This document shows, in pieces, positions 23,786-33,792 of a stretch of 64,000 nucleotides of DNA (positions are counted from its first letter, which is position 1; every line of letters begins with the position of its first letter). The position numbers and the translations under genes are program-made. Source of the DNA: Geobacillus vulcani PSS1 (GTDB lineage Bacteria; Bacillota; Bacilli; Bacillales; Anoxybacillaceae); contig NZ_JPOI01000001.1 in NCBI RefSeq assembly GCF_000733845.1, positions 1,155,501-1,219,500 on the forward strand, written 5' to 3'. Under the pieces are notes generated by a model. The model made no database searches. It worked only from the letters and a program-made list of their open reading frames with translations, and was not told where the DNA came from.

Positions 23786-25129
23786 ATGGATAAACGATTG
23801 AAAATTGCGACGATTGGCGGCGGGTCGAGCTACACGCCGGAATTGGTCGAAGGGTTGATCAAGCGTTATCATGAATTGCCAGTCGGGGAATTGTGGCTTG
23901 TCGATATTCCGGAAGGCAAAGAAAAACTCGAAATCGTCGGCGCACTGGCCAAACGGATGGTCGAAAAAGCCGGCGTGCCGATCGAGATTCATTTGACGCT
24001 CGACCGTCGCCGGGCTTTGGAAGGTGCAGACTTTGTTACGACGCAGTTTCGCGTCGGCGGCCTAGAGGCGCGGGCGAAAGACGAGCGCATCCCGCTCAAA
24101 TACGGGGTGATCGGCCAGGAGACAAACGGGCCGGGCGGATTGTTTAAGGGATTGCGGACGATTCCGGTCATTTTGGACATCATTCGCGATATGGAAGAGC
24201 TTTGCCCCGATGCGTGGCTGATCAACTTCACAAACCCGGCTGGGATGGTGACGGAAGCCGTCTTGCGCTACACGAAGCAGGAAAAAGTCGTCGGCTTGTG
24301 CAACGTGCCGATCGGCATGCGCATGGGCGTTGCCAAGCTGCTTGGCGTTGATGCCGACCGCGTGCACATCGATTTCGCCGGACTGAACCATATGGTGTTT
24401 GGCTTGCATGTTTATCTCGACGGCGTCGAGGTGACCGACAAGGTGATTGATCTCGTCGCCCATCCAGACCGCTCCGGTGTGACGATGAAAAACATCGTTG
24501 ACCTTGGCTGGGAGCCGGACTTTTTGAAAGGGTTAAACGTATTGCCGTGCCCGTACCACCGCTACTACTTCCAAACGGACAAAATGTTGGCTGAAGAGCT
24601 CGAGGCGGCGAAAACGAAAGGGACGCGCGCCGAGGTTGTGCAGCAGCTTGAAAAAGAGCTGTTCGAGCTGTACAAAGATCCGAACTTGGCCATCAAGCCG
24701 CCGCAGCTCGAGAAACGGGGCGGGGCGTACTACAGCGACGCCGCTTGCAGCTTGATCAGCTCCATTTACAACGATAAGCGCGACATTCAGCCGGTCAACA
24801 CGAGAAACAACGGCGCCATTGCGAGCATTCCGCCAGAATCGGCCGTTGAGGTCAACTGTGTCATCACGAAAGACGGACCCAAGCCGATCGCTGTCGGCGA
24901 CTTGCCGGTCGCCGTGCGCGGCCTCGTCCAGCAAATCAAGTCGTTCGAGCGCGTCGCTGCTGAAGCGGCCGTGACCGGTGACTACCAAACCGCGCTCGTC
25001 GCCATGACGATCAACCCGCTTGTCCCGTCTGACACCATCGCCAAACAAATGTTGGACGAAATGCTTGAAGCGCATAAAGAATACTTGCCGCAGTTTTTCA
25101 AACAGACCAAAGCAGCGGCCGGGAGCTAA
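23786..25129 (+). CDS. 6-phospho-beta-glucosidase, glycoside hydrolase family 4
   Basis: 447 residues. N-terminal NAD site IATIGGGSSYTPELVEGLI, then LINFTNPAGMVTEAV, the metal/cysteine motif GLCNVPIGMRMG and GLNHMVFG define GH4 of the CelF/LicH type. These enzymes split phosphorylated beta-glucosides by an NAD- and Mn-dependent redox mechanism. They normally work with a PTS permease, and none is encoded here, so the substrate must come from elsewhere. The ATG at 23786 follows AAGAGGAAT. Confidence 0.88.
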   Translation: MDKRLKIATIGGGSSYTPELVEGLIKRYHELPVGELWLVDIPEGKEKLEIVGALAKRMVEKAGVPIEIHLTLDRRRALEGADFVTTQFRVGGLEARAKDERIPLKYGVIGQETNGPGGLFKGLRTIPVILDIIRDMEELCPDAWLINFTNPAGMVTEAVLRYTKQEKVVGLCNVPIGMRMGVAKLLGVDADRVHIDFAGLNHMVFGLHVYLDGVEVTDKVIDLVAHPDRSGVTMKNIVDLGWEPDFLKGLNVLPCPYHRYYFQTDKMLAEELEAAKTKGTRAEVVQQLEKELFELYKDPNLAIKPPQLEKRGGAYYSDAACSLISSIYNDKRDIQPVNTRNNGAIASIPPESAVEVNCVITKDGPKPIAVGDLPVAVRGLVQQIKSFERVAAEAAVTGDYQTALVAMTINPLVPSDTIAKQMLDEMLEAHKEYLPQFFKQTKAAAGS

Positions 25130-25150
25130 ACGGCCGCTTGGAAAACGATG

Positions 25151-25184
25151 GACAAAGCCGCCCGCCGTTGGCGGCTTTGTCATT
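25151..25184 (+). terminator. Terminator after the GH4 gene
   Basis: GACAAAGCCGCC and GGCGGCTTTGTC form a perfect 12-bp stem with a 7-base loop; the T run is weak (ATTTC). Confidence 0.7.
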
Positions 25185-25342
25185 TCATCGTGAAAAGCCA
25201 CACAATACAAGGGCTTTTTCCCATTCATATTCCCCTTATTTTAGACCAAAATCAATGCTTTTCACCAGCCTTTTCGGCAGGATTTTGCCCAAGGCGCGGT
25301 GAAGAAAATAAAAGAAGTTCAAATATCACAAGGAGGGAGACT

Positions 25343-26233
25343 GTGTCCGAAACGCGAATCGACCATGACCGGCTGTTCAAGGAGCTGTTGTCGACGTTTT
25401 TTGAAGAGTTTTTGCTTCTGTTTTTCCCGCACGTGTATGAACAAGTCGACTTCCGCCACGTCACCTTTTTGTCGGAAGAGGTGTTTACGGATGTGGCAGT
25501 CGGCGAAAAGCACCGTGTGGATCTATTGGTGGAAACGAAGTTGAAGGGGGAAGACGGGCTGATCATCGTCCATATTGAGCACCAAAGCTATACGCAGCCG
25601 GCGTTTCCCGAGCGCATGTTCCTTTATCTCAGCCGTTTGTTTCAAAAATACCGCCGCCGCATTCTGCCCATTGCCATCTTCAGCTATGACGCCATCCGCG
25701 ATGAACCGTCCTCGTTCACCATCCAGTTTCCGTTCCTAACCGTTGTTGATTTCCGTTTTCTGACCGTTGAACTGCGCAAGTTGCCATGGCGCGAGTACAT
25801 TCGCCGCGACAACCCGGTCGCTGCCGCTCTGTTAAGCAAAATGGGGTATAATGAAAGTGAAAGAGTGGCAGTGAAAAAAGAATTTTTGCGCATGCTCGTC
25901 CGCTTGGAGCTTGACGAAGCGAAACAGCGGCTGTTGTTTGGCTTTTTTGAGACGTACTTGCGGTTGTCCGAACAAGAGGAACTCGAATTGCGAAACGAGG
26001 TGAACGAAATGGAAACGAAGGAAGCGAAAAAAGTGATGGATCTCATCGTGTCGTACGAGCAACGGGGGATGGAAAAGGGGATTGAAAAAGGAATGGAAAA
26101 AGGGATGGAAAAAGGAATCGAAAAAGGCAGGATGGACGTTGCGAAACGGATGCTAGAGAAAGGATATGACGTGCCAACGATTTGTGAGTTGACCGGACTG
26201 CCAGTGGAAGTGGTGGAAAAGTTGAAAGAGTAA
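25343..26233 (+). CDS. Rpn/PD-(D/E)XK nuclease-like protein
   Basis: GTG start behind AGGAGGGAGA; 296 residues. The N-terminal half shows the PD-(D/E)XK pattern: FTDVAVGEKHRVDLLVETKLKG and IIVHIEHQSYTQPAFPERMF, with Asp and the Glu-x-Lys/Glu-x-Gln arrangement of Rpn-type recombination-promoting nucleases. The C-terminus has a run of MEKG/IEKG repeats and a short helical tail, typical of the family. Such genes multiply in Geobacillus genomes. A broken second copy lies at 34719-34966. Confidence 0.8.
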   Translation: MSETRIDHDRLFKELLSTFFEEFLLLFFPHVYEQVDFRHVTFLSEEVFTDVAVGEKHRVDLLVETKLKGEDGLIIVHIEHQSYTQPAFPERMFLYLSRLFQKYRRRILPIAIFSYDAIRDEPSSFTIQFPFLTVVDFRFLTVELRKLPWREYIRRDNPVAAALLSKMGYNESERVAVKKEFLRMLVRLELDEAKQRLLFGFFETYLRLSEQEELELRNEVNEMETKEAKKVMDLIVSYEQRGMEKGIEKGMEKGMEKGIEKGRMDVAKRMLEKGYDVPTICELTGLPVEVVEKLKE

Positions 26234-26370
26234 AAATCGGAGGGGACGCCGTTCCAATGCAGCCAATCTGTTTCGGAACGGCGTTTTTTTTCGCTCTGCA
26301 CTTGATGATGGCCATGGCCATCGCCGCATGGCGAACGGGGACGGCCGGACTGACCTCTATTTGGATTTCA

Positions 26371-26582
26371 TATAGATGCAATTTGAAGATTGACCATTTG
26401 CCGCTTTTATCGACTGTCAGGCGACCGAACAACGCCGCTGCCAGATCCATAGAAAGGTCTGTGAAGCAGGTGGTTGTTCGGTCTTCCGTCACGCGGGCAA
26501 GCCTATGATTGACTTTCGACAGTTGAAAATGGACTAACCGCTTTTCCTTCAAGGATCCCGACCTTCTTCGTTGCATCGATAC
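26371..26582 (+). repeat. MITE-like inverted-repeat element, copy 2
   Basis: It begins TATAGATGCAATTTGAAG and ends CTTCGTTGCATCGATA, and contains CGACTGTCAGGCGACCGAAC and GTTGTTCGGTCTTCCGTCAC. It is about 30 bp shorter than copy 1, having lost part of the inner hairpin. Same orientation as copy 1. Confidence 0.75.
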
Positions 26583-26674
26583 CGCTTTTGCTTGTCATCG
26601 AGAAGCAGAGGAGAGCGATGTAGGGCCGCGGCAGGCGGGAAAAAGAGAGAGACACGGCATCCATTTTCGTTTGT

Positions 26675-26814
26675 CTAGGAGGCTGGTGATTTCATCGTGT
26701 ATATAGCTTTACAATGTCATTTCTCAATTAGAAAAACCTTGTTGTATCGGTCTTGTTTTTTCACTCATTCTCCCATTGATGAAGGGAATCAGCGGTTTTT
26801 CACGGGCCTTCTAG
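26675..26814 (+). repeat. CTAG-ended ~140-bp repeat, copy d
   Basis: It runs from CTAGGAGGCTGGTGATTTC to CACGGGCCTTCTAG with the internal TTTCTCAATTAGAAAAACC and TTGATGAAGGG-type segments. It ends about 45 bp before the sugar-binding protein gene, so it may carry or interrupt that gene's promoter. Confidence 0.75.
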
Positions 26815-26860
26815 GCTAGCGCCCCGACGTTCGTGTACAATGGCGGTAGGAGGGATCAAG

Positions 26861-27874
26861 ATGCGCCATTGGTGGAAACGGCTGTTTTACGGAGGCGGCA
26901 TCGCCGCGCTGCTTGCAAGCGCTTCCTTCACCGCCTATTGCGCTTGGAACGTGTATGCGTATCCGAAATCAGAGAAGGAACGGGTTCCGGAAACAACGAA
27001 AGAGGCCTATCATTTCGTGCTTGTGCCGGAGGAACTCGATAATGATTACTGGCGGCTCGTGGAAAAAGGAGCGAAAGCGGCGGCGAAAGAACTGGGGGTT
27101 GACCTCGAGTATATCGGCCCGCGGCAGGCGAATATTGATGAGCATTTGCGCATTTTGAAAAAAGCCGCGGCAGCGAAAGTCGATGGGATCATCACCCAAG
27201 GGTTGACGGAAGCGGAATTTGTCCCAGTGATTAACGAAATCACGGACAAAAATATTCCTGTGGTGACGATCGATACGGATGCCCCGACGAGCCGACGTGT
27301 CGCCTATGTGGGAACGGATAATTATTATGCCGGTTTTCTTGCGGGACGAGCGTTAGCTGAGGATACGAAGGGTAAGGCGACGGTCGCGATTATTACCGGC
27401 AGCTTGACGGCGGCGCACCAACAGCTGCGAGTGCGCGGATTTGAGGATGCGGTGAGACAGGAAAAAGGCATCCGCATCGTTGCCATCGAAGAGTCGCACA
27501 TTACGCGTGTGCAAGCCGCGGAAAAGGCGTATACGATTTTGAAGAAGCACCCGGATGTGAATGCGTTTTACGGCACGAGCGCGCTCGATGCGATTGGCGT
27601 TGCCAAGGTGGTCGAGCAGTTTCATCGGGAGCAAAAGACGTATATTATCGGTTTTGATACGCTTCCTGAGACGATCCGCTATTTGCAAAAAGGAACGATT
27701 GCGGCGACCGTGGTGCAGGAGCCGTATGAAATGGGATACAAGGCTGTCAAACTGATGGCCGAGATCGTCGCCGGGAAAGACGTGCCGGCGGTGACGAATA
27801 CGGAGACGAAAGTCATTCGGAAAAAAGACTTGCCGCTGCGCCCGGCGCGCAATTATGAGGTCAACACGCCATGA
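26861..27874 (+). CDS. Membrane-anchored sugar-binding sensor protein
   Basis: 337 residues. A single N-terminal hydrophobic segment (IAALLASASFTAYCAWNVYAY) without a lipobox is followed by a Peripla_BP_4 domain: YHFVLVPEELDNDYWRLVEKGAK, VDGIITQGLTEAEF, PVVTIDTDAP, FYGTSALDAIGVAK. It resembles RbsB/XylF-type proteins that present sugar to a LytS-type kinase (XylFII in Clostridium). The kinase and regulator genes follow directly. The start at 26861 is behind AGGAGGG; an ATG at 26840 lies before that ribosome-binding site. A sensing rather than transport role is inferred. Confidence 0.75.
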   Translation: MRHWWKRLFYGGGIAALLASASFTAYCAWNVYAYPKSEKERVPETTKEAYHFVLVPEELDNDYWRLVEKGAKAAAKELGVDLEYIGPRQANIDEHLRILKKAAAAKVDGIITQGLTEAEFVPVINEITDKNIPVVTIDTDAPTSRRVAYVGTDNYYAGFLAGRALAEDTKGKATVAIITGSLTAAHQQLRVRGFEDAVRQEKGIRIVAIEESHITRVQAAEKAYTILKKHPDVNAFYGTSALDAIGVAKVVEQFHREQKTYIIGFDTLPETIRYLQKGTIAATVVQEPYEMGYKAVKLMAEIVAGKDVPAVTNTETKVIRKKDLPLRPARNYEVNTP

Positions 27875-27960
27875 AGGTGCCTGCCAGGCCTCCGTCGGGA
27901 GGGGGGCTGAAAGCGGAGAAAGGTTGGCGAACGCCGCCAAAGCATGAGAGATGGCCGTCC

Positions 27961-28053
27961 TTGACGTTCGACCACGTTCGGATGGAAGTTTCCAGCGTCC
28001 CAGTCTCAGAAAGTAGGGTGATCTACTTGACGTTCGCCACGTTCGGCTGGAAG
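27961..28053 (+). repeat. Imperfect direct repeat between sensor and kinase genes
   Basis: TTGACGTTCG followed by CCACGTTCGG and TGGAAG occurs at 27961 and again at 28027, a 66-bp period. The 230 bases between the two genes encode nothing convincing. The repeat could be a regulatory or recombination trace. Confidence 0.4.
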
Positions 28054-28105
28054 CGGCAGGACGATGCAGGCGACAAAGCGCCGGTGACAGCGGGGTGGAA
28101 TTCAG

Positions 28106-29575
28106 ATGAACATTCGGACGAAGATGCTGCTTTGCTTTACCGTTTTTTTGCTTTTGCTGAACGGAGCGGTGTTTCTTTTGTATCAGACGAGCGAAGAGAT
28201 GATGAGCGATTATGATCAACGGATGCGTCGATTGTTGTTGCTCAATGAGGTGTCGCAGCGGGCAAACCGAATGATGGAACAGCTCAATGCGTACGTCTCG
28301 GAAAAAGAAGGACGGTATGCACGTGCTTATGAGCGGGAGTTCCGCTGGCTGCAGCAACGCCGCCGGCAGCTCGGCGCCATCTTGCCGGTGCTGTCCGACC
28401 GGCTGGCGGCGGAAAACTATGAACATATGATTGAAAGTTTGCTGGAGGAGGCGGCGCTGACGGTCTATCATTTTCAAGCTGGAAATATTGGCTTGTACTC
28501 GTCTCACTTGCATGAAACGATGAACATTGCGTCCTTTTTGCAAGAGGAAACGTTAAACTTGATTGACGATGAGCTGACGGCCTACCAACGGCGGTACGAT
28601 GAAGTGGAGCGGCGCAACCGCTATTTCCGCTATATGGGAATGGGATTGTTTGTCACGACGTTGTTGCTTGGCGCCTTGCTGGCGGTGTTCTTTTCCGGCC
28701 ACTTAACGAAGCCGATCATTCTTCTCTCGCGCGCTGCCCGATCCATCGCTGACGGGCGGCTGGACGGGCCGGATATTGAGCCGATGACCAACGATGAGCT
28801 GCGGCTGTTGACGATCACGTTTAATGACATGCGCCGCAATTTAAAGCAGCTGATAGCGGAGATGAAACAAAAGGCGGAGCTCGACCGGCTGGTGAAGGAG
28901 CTGGAACTCAAAAGCTTGCAAAGCCAAATCAATCCGCATTTTTTATTCAATACGCTGAACACAGTGGCGAAAATGGCGTACTTGGAGGACGCCCAGCAAA
29001 CGTCGCGGCTGATTGAAGCGGTGGCGGCCATTTTGCGCTACAACTTGGGCGATTTGCAGCGGACGGTGACGCTTGCCGATGAGGTGCGCATCGCCCGGGA
29101 ATATTTCTTCATCCAGCAGACGCGTTTTTTTGATCGGATCAAGTTTTCGTTAGAGGCGGAACCATCTTGCCTCGATCAACCGATTCCGCCGCTCACGTTG
29201 CAGCCGCTGATTGAAAATGCGTTCATCCATGGCATTGAGACGTACGAGCAGGGAGCCGAGCTGTCCGTGTCCGTTTTCGCCGAAAACGGGCGGGTCGTTG
29301 TGGAAGTGCGCGACAATGGCGTTGGCATGGATGAGCAGGTGAAAGCGGAGCTTGATGCGTTGATCCGCGGCGAAGAACCGCCGGCGCGCCGTGAGCAAGG
29401 GCGCGGCCATTCGACCGGCATCGGCTTGCGCAATGTCATTCGCCGGCTGCAGCTGTTTTACGGAGTGATGGATGTGGCCGAAATCGAATCTGCACCAAGA
29501 AAAGGAACGACGGTGCGGTTATGGCTGCCAAGATGGCAAGGGGGGATGAACGGTGAAAGTAGCGATCGTCGATGA
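28106..29575 (+). CDS. LytS/YesM-type sensor histidine kinase
   Basis: 489 residues. Transmembrane segments at about 8-26 and 178-198 enclose an extracytoplasmic helical domain of about 150 residues. A HAMP region ([22 protein letters not shown]), the His_kinase domain with [12 protein letters not shown] (His278) and an HATPase_c with [15 protein letters not shown] and STGIGLRN follow. It autophosphorylates and passes phosphate to the YesN-like regulator, whose gene overlaps its 3' end by 23 bases. The outside domain likely touches the anchored sugar-binding protein. Confidence 0.88.
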   Translation: MNIRTKMLLCFTVFLLLLNGAVFLLYQTSEEMMSDYDQRMRRLLLLNEVSQRANRMMEQLNAYVSEKEGRYARAYEREFRWLQQRRRQLGAILPVLSDRLAAENYEHMIESLLEEAALTVYHFQAGNIGLYSSHLHETMNIASFLQEETLNLIDDELTAYQRRYDEVERRNRYFRYMGMGLFVTTLLLGALLAVFFSGHLTKPIILLSRAARSIADGRLDGPDIEPMTNDELRLLTITFNDMRRNLKQLIAEMKQKAELDRLVKELELKSLQSQINPHFLFNTLNTVAKMAYLEDAQQTSRLIEAVAAILRYNLGDLQRTVTLADEVRIAREYFFIQQTRFFDRIKFSLEAEPSCLDQPIPPLTLQPLIENAFIHGIETYEQGAELSVSVFAENGRVVVEVRDNGVGMDEQVKAELDALIRGEEPPARREQGRGHSTGIGLRNVIRRLQLFYGVMDVAEIESAPRKGTTVRLWLPRWQGGMNGESSDRR

Positions 29576-31094
29576 CGAGGCGTTGGAGCGAAGAGCGCTG
29601 TGCAAAATGATCAACGACCACCTTCCGGACGTCGAGGTGGTCGCCGAGGGCGCCAACGGGCGCGAGGCCATTGACATTGCCAAGCAATATTGTCCAGATG
29701 TGATGCTCATCGACATCAAAATGCCCGGTCTTGATGGACTGCAAGCGATCGAGGTCATTCGCCGGGAAGGTCTCGATATTGAGTTCATCATTGTGTCGGC
29801 GTTTGATTTGTTTGACTATGCCAAACAAGCGATGCGCTTTGGCGTCAAGGAGTATGTATTGAAACCGAGCCGGAAGGAAGAGATTCTTTCCGCGTTGGAA
29901 CGGGTCAGCCAAGAAATCGCCGTCAAGCGGCAGCACGAGGAACGAAACCGCCAATTGCACGAGCAAATTCGCCGGCTTCAGACATTTGTGGAAAATGAAT
30001 GGCTGTCCGTCCTCATGACGGAAGACGTCTCAGCGGAAGAATGGGAGCGGTGGAAGGAGCTGCTGCCGTTTTCGCTGGCTGTCGGCATGTTTATCGTCCT
30101 TCAGTTTCCCGATCCAGCGAAAAGTGACGAATGGAAATCATGGGCGAGCGAACAGCTCCAGGAACAGGCGCCAGCGCGTTATTTGATCGGACGGATGGCA
30201 AGCGGGCGTCTGCCGGTCTTGTTTTTCCAAAGTCCGGACGATGCGGAGTTGGCGTGGAAGTCGGCCGTTCAAGCCTTTGCCCTTGATTTGACGAGGCGGT
30301 TTTCCTCCCGGTACGGCGCCGCGCTCTATATCGGACTCGGCTCCCCGGTTTCTCGTTTGGATCAACTTCGTTCGTCATACTATGAGGCGCTGTCGGCCGC
30401 CCGCTATTACGCGGAACAGCAAAAAGCGCAAGTCGGGTTTCCGCCCGCCGAGGCGATGCGTGTTGGCCGGGCGGCGGAACGGGATCAGCAGCTGTTTGAG
30501 GCATTGCGTCTTGGCGACATCGAGCAGGCGCGGTTCGTGTGTCGGACCTATATCGATGAACTGACTTCCTCCTGCCCACTGCCGTCCGCCGCGCGCAAGG
30601 CGGAGGAGACGTTCATATGGATGGGGCGCCTGTTGGCGGAACTCGGGATTCGCTATGGGCGGATCGTTTCGTTTGCTTCTTGCCGATCGGCGGCACAATT
30701 GAAGCGAGCGGCGCTTGATGAACTGGACCGCATCGCCGCTGATCTCGAGGTTTGGCGCCAGCAGCATGCCCACGGCAAACTGGGGAAGGCGAAAGAGTAC
30801 ATTGACCGCCATTATGCCGAGCCGCTCACGCTCGAAGAAGTGGCGGAACAAGCCGGGATGAGCCCGTACTACTTCAGCAAACTGTTCAAAGAGCAGTTTG
30901 GCATCACGTTTATCGATTACGTGACGAACGTGCGCATCGAACGGGCGAAAGAAGCGCTCGCTCGCACGGACCTCAGCCTAAAAGAAATTTGTTTTTCGAT
31001 CGGCTACAACGACCCGAACTATTTCAGCCGCGTCTTTAAAAAGCAGACCGGCTTATCGCCGAGCGAATACCGGAAAAAAGTACAGGCGCGCTGA
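29553..31094 (+). CDS. YesN-like response regulator with AraC DNA-binding domain
   Basis: 513 residues. The receiver domain has VDDE (7-10), phospho-acceptor Asp54 (MLIDIKMPG) and Lys104 (YVLKPS). A long middle region precedes the C-terminal pair of AraC helix-turn-helix units ([63 protein letters not shown]). It should activate the sugar ABC genes downstream, where a 16-bp direct repeat stands upstream of a weak -35. Confidence 0.9.
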   Translation: MKVAIVDDEALERRALCKMINDHLPDVEVVAEGANGREAIDIAKQYCPDVMLIDIKMPGLDGLQAIEVIRREGLDIEFIIVSAFDLFDYAKQAMRFGVKEYVLKPSRKEEILSALERVSQEIAVKRQHEERNRQLHEQIRRLQTFVENEWLSVLMTEDVSAEEWERWKELLPFSLAVGMFIVLQFPDPAKSDEWKSWASEQLQEQAPARYLIGRMASGRLPVLFFQSPDDAELAWKSAVQAFALDLTRRFSSRYGAALYIGLGSPVSRLDQLRSSYYEALSAARYYAEQQKAQVGFPPAEAMRVGRAAERDQQLFEALRLGDIEQARFVCRTYIDELTSSCPLPSAARKAEETFIWMGRLLAELGIRYGRIVSFASCRSAAQLKRAALDELDRIAADLEVWRQQHAHGKLGKAKEYIDRHYAEPLTLEEVAEQAGMSPYYFSKLFKEQFGITFIDYVTNVRIERAKEALARTDLSLKEICFSIGYNDPNYFSRVFKKQTGLSPSEYRKKVQAR

Positions 31095-31252
31095 CAAAGG
31101 GAGTGCGGTCTTCACAACAAGGAAGGCAGCGACACGGGCAAGTCCCGCAAACGAAGCGGGCTGCCCCACCATTTTTTCGATGTCTGAACTATGAACCAGC
31201 TGGCAGCCCACAACCGAATGACTGCCCCGCCCTTCTTCCGGCGTCCGAACCG

Positions 31253-31286
31253 AAGCCCGCCCCCTGATGGGGAGCCGGGCTTTTTT
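31253..31286 (+). terminator. Terminator after the response regulator gene
   Basis: AAGCCCG and CGGGCTT plus an inner CCCC/GGGG pair form the stem, followed by TTTTTT. The remainder of 31095-31463 holds the ABC-operon control region and no gene. Confidence 0.75.
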
Positions 31287-31348
31287 CGCGCTATTAGGGC
31301 AAAACGCCCACCCGAGAGCTTTCGTTTGCTCGACAGAAGAACGGAAAA

Positions 31349-31384
31349 CAAAAAAGTGAAGAAAAACGCAAAAAAGTGAAGAAA
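31349..31384 (+). promoter_or_regulatory. Direct-repeat binding site for the YesN-like regulator
   Basis: CAAAAAAGTGAAGAAA occurs exactly at 31349-31364 and 31369-31384, a 20-bp period that puts both copies on one face of the helix. It ends about 8 bases before the -35 region. AraC-type regulators commonly bind such tandem sites to activate a weak promoter. Confidence 0.65.
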
Positions 31385-31392
31385 CGACGCCG

Positions 31393-31420
31393 TGGTCAGG
31401 CGAGCCGCGCATGATACAAT
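31393..31420 (+). promoter_or_regulatory. Promoter of the sugar ABC operon
   Basis: TGGTCA (31393-31398) is a poor -35 and TACAAT (31415-31420) a good -10, 16 bases apart. A weak -35 next to the direct repeat fits activator dependence. Confidence 0.5.
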
Positions 31421-31463
31421 CTTCACTGAAAGGGTTTTCAAAAAAGAATAAAGGGGGAGGAAC

Positions 31464-32759
31464 ATGAGAAAGAAAGCATCCGCATGGCTGGCGTTGGCGC
31501 TTGGCGTCGGAGTGGCGCTGTCCGGCTGCAGCTCGAACTCTTCTTCGTCCGATGACGCCAAACAAGGCAGCCAAAAAGCGGGAGAGAAACTCGAGATTTT
31601 CAGCTGGTGGACCGGAGCCGGTGAGGAAGACGGTCTAAAAGCGCTGATCAAACTGTTCCAAGAAAAATATCCGGATATTCAAGTCGAAAACGCCGCGGTG
31701 GCCGGCGGGGCGGGAACGAACGCCAAAGCGGTTCTAGCGAGCCGCATGCAAGGAAACGATCCGCCATCGACGTTCCAAGTGCACGGCGGGGCAGAACTCA
31801 ATGAAGGCTGGGTGGCCGCCGGCAAAATGGAGCCGCTCAACGATTTATATGAAAAAGAAGGCTGGATGGACAAATTCCCGAAAGCGTTGATTGACATGGT
31901 GAGCAAAGATGGCAACATTTACTCGGTGCCGGTCAACATTCACCGCGGCAACGTGCTGTGGTACAACAAGAAAATCTTTGCCGACAACGGGCTTCAGCCG
32001 CCCAAAACGTTCGACGAGTTTTTCCAAGTGGCGGACAAGCTGAAAGCGAAGGGCATTACGCCGCTCGCCTTGGGCGACAAAGAGCCGTGGGCAGCGACGC
32101 ACCTGTTTGAAAATGTGCTGCTTGGCACGCTCGGAACGGAAAACTACAAGAAACTTTGGACGGGAGAATTGTCGTTTAACGATCCGCAAGTGAAACAAGC
32201 CGTTGAGACGTTTAAGAAAATGCTTGGCTATATTAACGAAGACCATAGTTCGCGCAACTGGCAAGACGCCGCCCAGCTCGTCGCTGAAGGAAAGGCGGCC
32301 ATGTACGTGATGGGCGACTGGGTGAAGGGCTACTTTGTCAATGATTTGAAATTGAAAGTGAATCAAGACTTCGGTTATGTGCCGGTGCCGAATACGGAAG
32401 GCAAGTTTATGGTTATCACCGATACGTTCGGCCTGCCGAAAGGCGTGAAAAATCCGGACGATGTGAAGAAGTTTTTAGCGGTGCTTGGTTCGGTCGAAGG
32501 GCAAGATGCGTTTAATCCGCTGAAAGGCTCCATCCCGGCCCGCATTGACGCCGATCCGTCCAAGTACGATGAATACGGCAAGCAAACGATGCAAGACTTC
32601 AAGACAGCGGAGCTGGCGCCGAGCTTAGCGCACGGTTCGGCAGCACCGGAAGGGTTTGTCACGAAGGTGAATCAGGCCGTCAACATTTTCGTGACGCAAA
32701 AAGATGTGAAGACGTTCATCGACACGTTGGCATCGGCCGCCGCAGAACTGAAGAAGTAA
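31464..32759 (+). CDS. Sugar ABC transporter substrate-binding lipoprotein
   Basis: 431 residues. The signal peptide ends in LSGC with the lipid-anchored Cys22, followed by a Ser/Asp linker. The mature protein is a family-1 extracellular solute-binding protein (EIFSWWTGAGEEDGLKALIKLFQEKYPDI, NIHRGNVLWYNKKIF, AMYVMGDWVKGYF). It resembles glucose/mannose-binding proteins of the Thermus/Pseudomonas Gts group; the sugar is not certain. GGGGGAGG precedes the ATG. It is first in a three-gene transporter operon. Confidence 0.88.
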   Translation: MRKKASAWLALALGVGVALSGCSSNSSSSDDAKQGSQKAGEKLEIFSWWTGAGEEDGLKALIKLFQEKYPDIQVENAAVAGGAGTNAKAVLASRMQGNDPPSTFQVHGGAELNEGWVAAGKMEPLNDLYEKEGWMDKFPKALIDMVSKDGNIYSVPVNIHRGNVLWYNKKIFADNGLQPPKTFDEFFQVADKLKAKGITPLALGDKEPWAATHLFENVLLGTLGTENYKKLWTGELSFNDPQVKQAVETFKKMLGYINEDHSSRNWQDAAQLVAEGKAAMYVMGDWVKGYFVNDLKLKVNQDFGYVPVPNTEGKFMVITDTFGLPKGVKNPDDVKKFLAVLGSVEGQDAFNPLKGSIPARIDADPSKYDEYGKQTMQDFKTAELAPSLAHGSAAPEGFVTKVNQAVNIFVTQKDVKTFIDTLASAAAELKK

Positions 32760-32820
32760 TCGGGAAAAGGGGACGGGAGCCATTCTCTTCCCCTTTTCGT
32801 CATCATGAGGAGGGATCGTA

Positions 32821-33792
32821 GTGGAAACGGTCAACATCACGCCAGCCGAGAAGACAGCATATGTCCCCTCGGTGCGGAAAAAGCGGAAATGGACGGCCGA
32901 TCATTGGCTGGCAGCGGCGTTTTTGGCGCCGTCGGTCGTATTGATTTTCTTATTTGTGTACGGGTTTATCGGCTGGACGGGGTATGTGTCGTTAAGCAAC
33001 TGGAACTCCCTTGTGCCGGATTGGTCGTTTGCCGGGTTGAAAAACTATTTGTATTTGTTTCATGATTTCCGCTTTCAAGCCGACTTGCGCAATACGCTTG
33101 TGTTTACGGTGCTGTTTATCGCCGCCGTCATTGTGCTCGGCCAACTCCTTGCCATTCTGCTTGACCAAAAGCTGCGCGGCGAGTCGTTGTTTCGCAACAT
33201 TTTCTTTTTCCCGATGGCCTTGTCCTTTGTCGTCACCGGGGTCGTATGGCAATGGCTGTTCAATCCGTCAACGGGCGTCAACTTGTTTTTAAAACCACTT
33301 GGCTTGGATGGAAAATGGTATACGGATACAAACATCTTGTTCGGATTTCATTGGGGCAAGATTGAATTTGGCATCCCGGTCGCCATCATTGCGGTGGTCG
33401 TGGCGGCTGTTTGGCAAATGACTGGCTTTGCCGTCGCGATGTATCTCGCCGGCCTGCGCGCCATTCCGGATGAGGTGCGGGAAGCGGCGCGGATGGACGG
33501 GGCGACCGAGTTTCAATTGTATTGGAAAATCATCTTGCCGCTCCTCCGACCGATCACGGTCAGCGTCATCATCATTATGGCTCATATTTCGCTCAAAATT
33601 TTCGATTTGATTTACGCCATGACCGGGCCGGGGGCGAACTTTGTCACCGATGTGCCGGGCGTGTACATGTTTGAAACGACGTTCCGCGGCAACTATTATG
33701 CGAACGGAGCGGCGATCGCCATGGTGATGCTGCTATCGGTGGCCATCTTTATTGTTCCGTACCTCATTTCGAGCCGCAAGGGGGGATCGTGA
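32821..33792 (+). CDS. Sugar ABC transporter permease (MalF/UgpA type)
   Basis: 323 residues, GTG start after ATGAGGAGGG. About six to seven membrane helices; the EAA loop EVREAARMDGATEFQLYWKIILPLLRP contacts the ATPase. It pairs with the next permease. The stop overlaps the next start (TGATG). Confidence 0.9.
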   Translation: METVNITPAEKTAYVPSVRKKRKWTADHWLAAAFLAPSVVLIFLFVYGFIGWTGYVSLSNWNSLVPDWSFAGLKNYLYLFHDFRFQADLRNTLVFTVLFIAAVIVLGQLLAILLDQKLRGESLFRNIFFFPMALSFVVTGVVWQWLFNPSTGVNLFLKPLGLDGKWYTDTNILFGFHWGKIEFGIPVAIIAVVVAAVWQMTGFAVAMYLAGLRAIPDEVREAARMDGATEFQLYWKIILPLLRPITVSVIIIMAHISLKIFDLIYAMTGPGANFVTDVPGVYMFETTFRGNYYANGAAIAMVMLLSVAIFIVPYLISSRKGGS

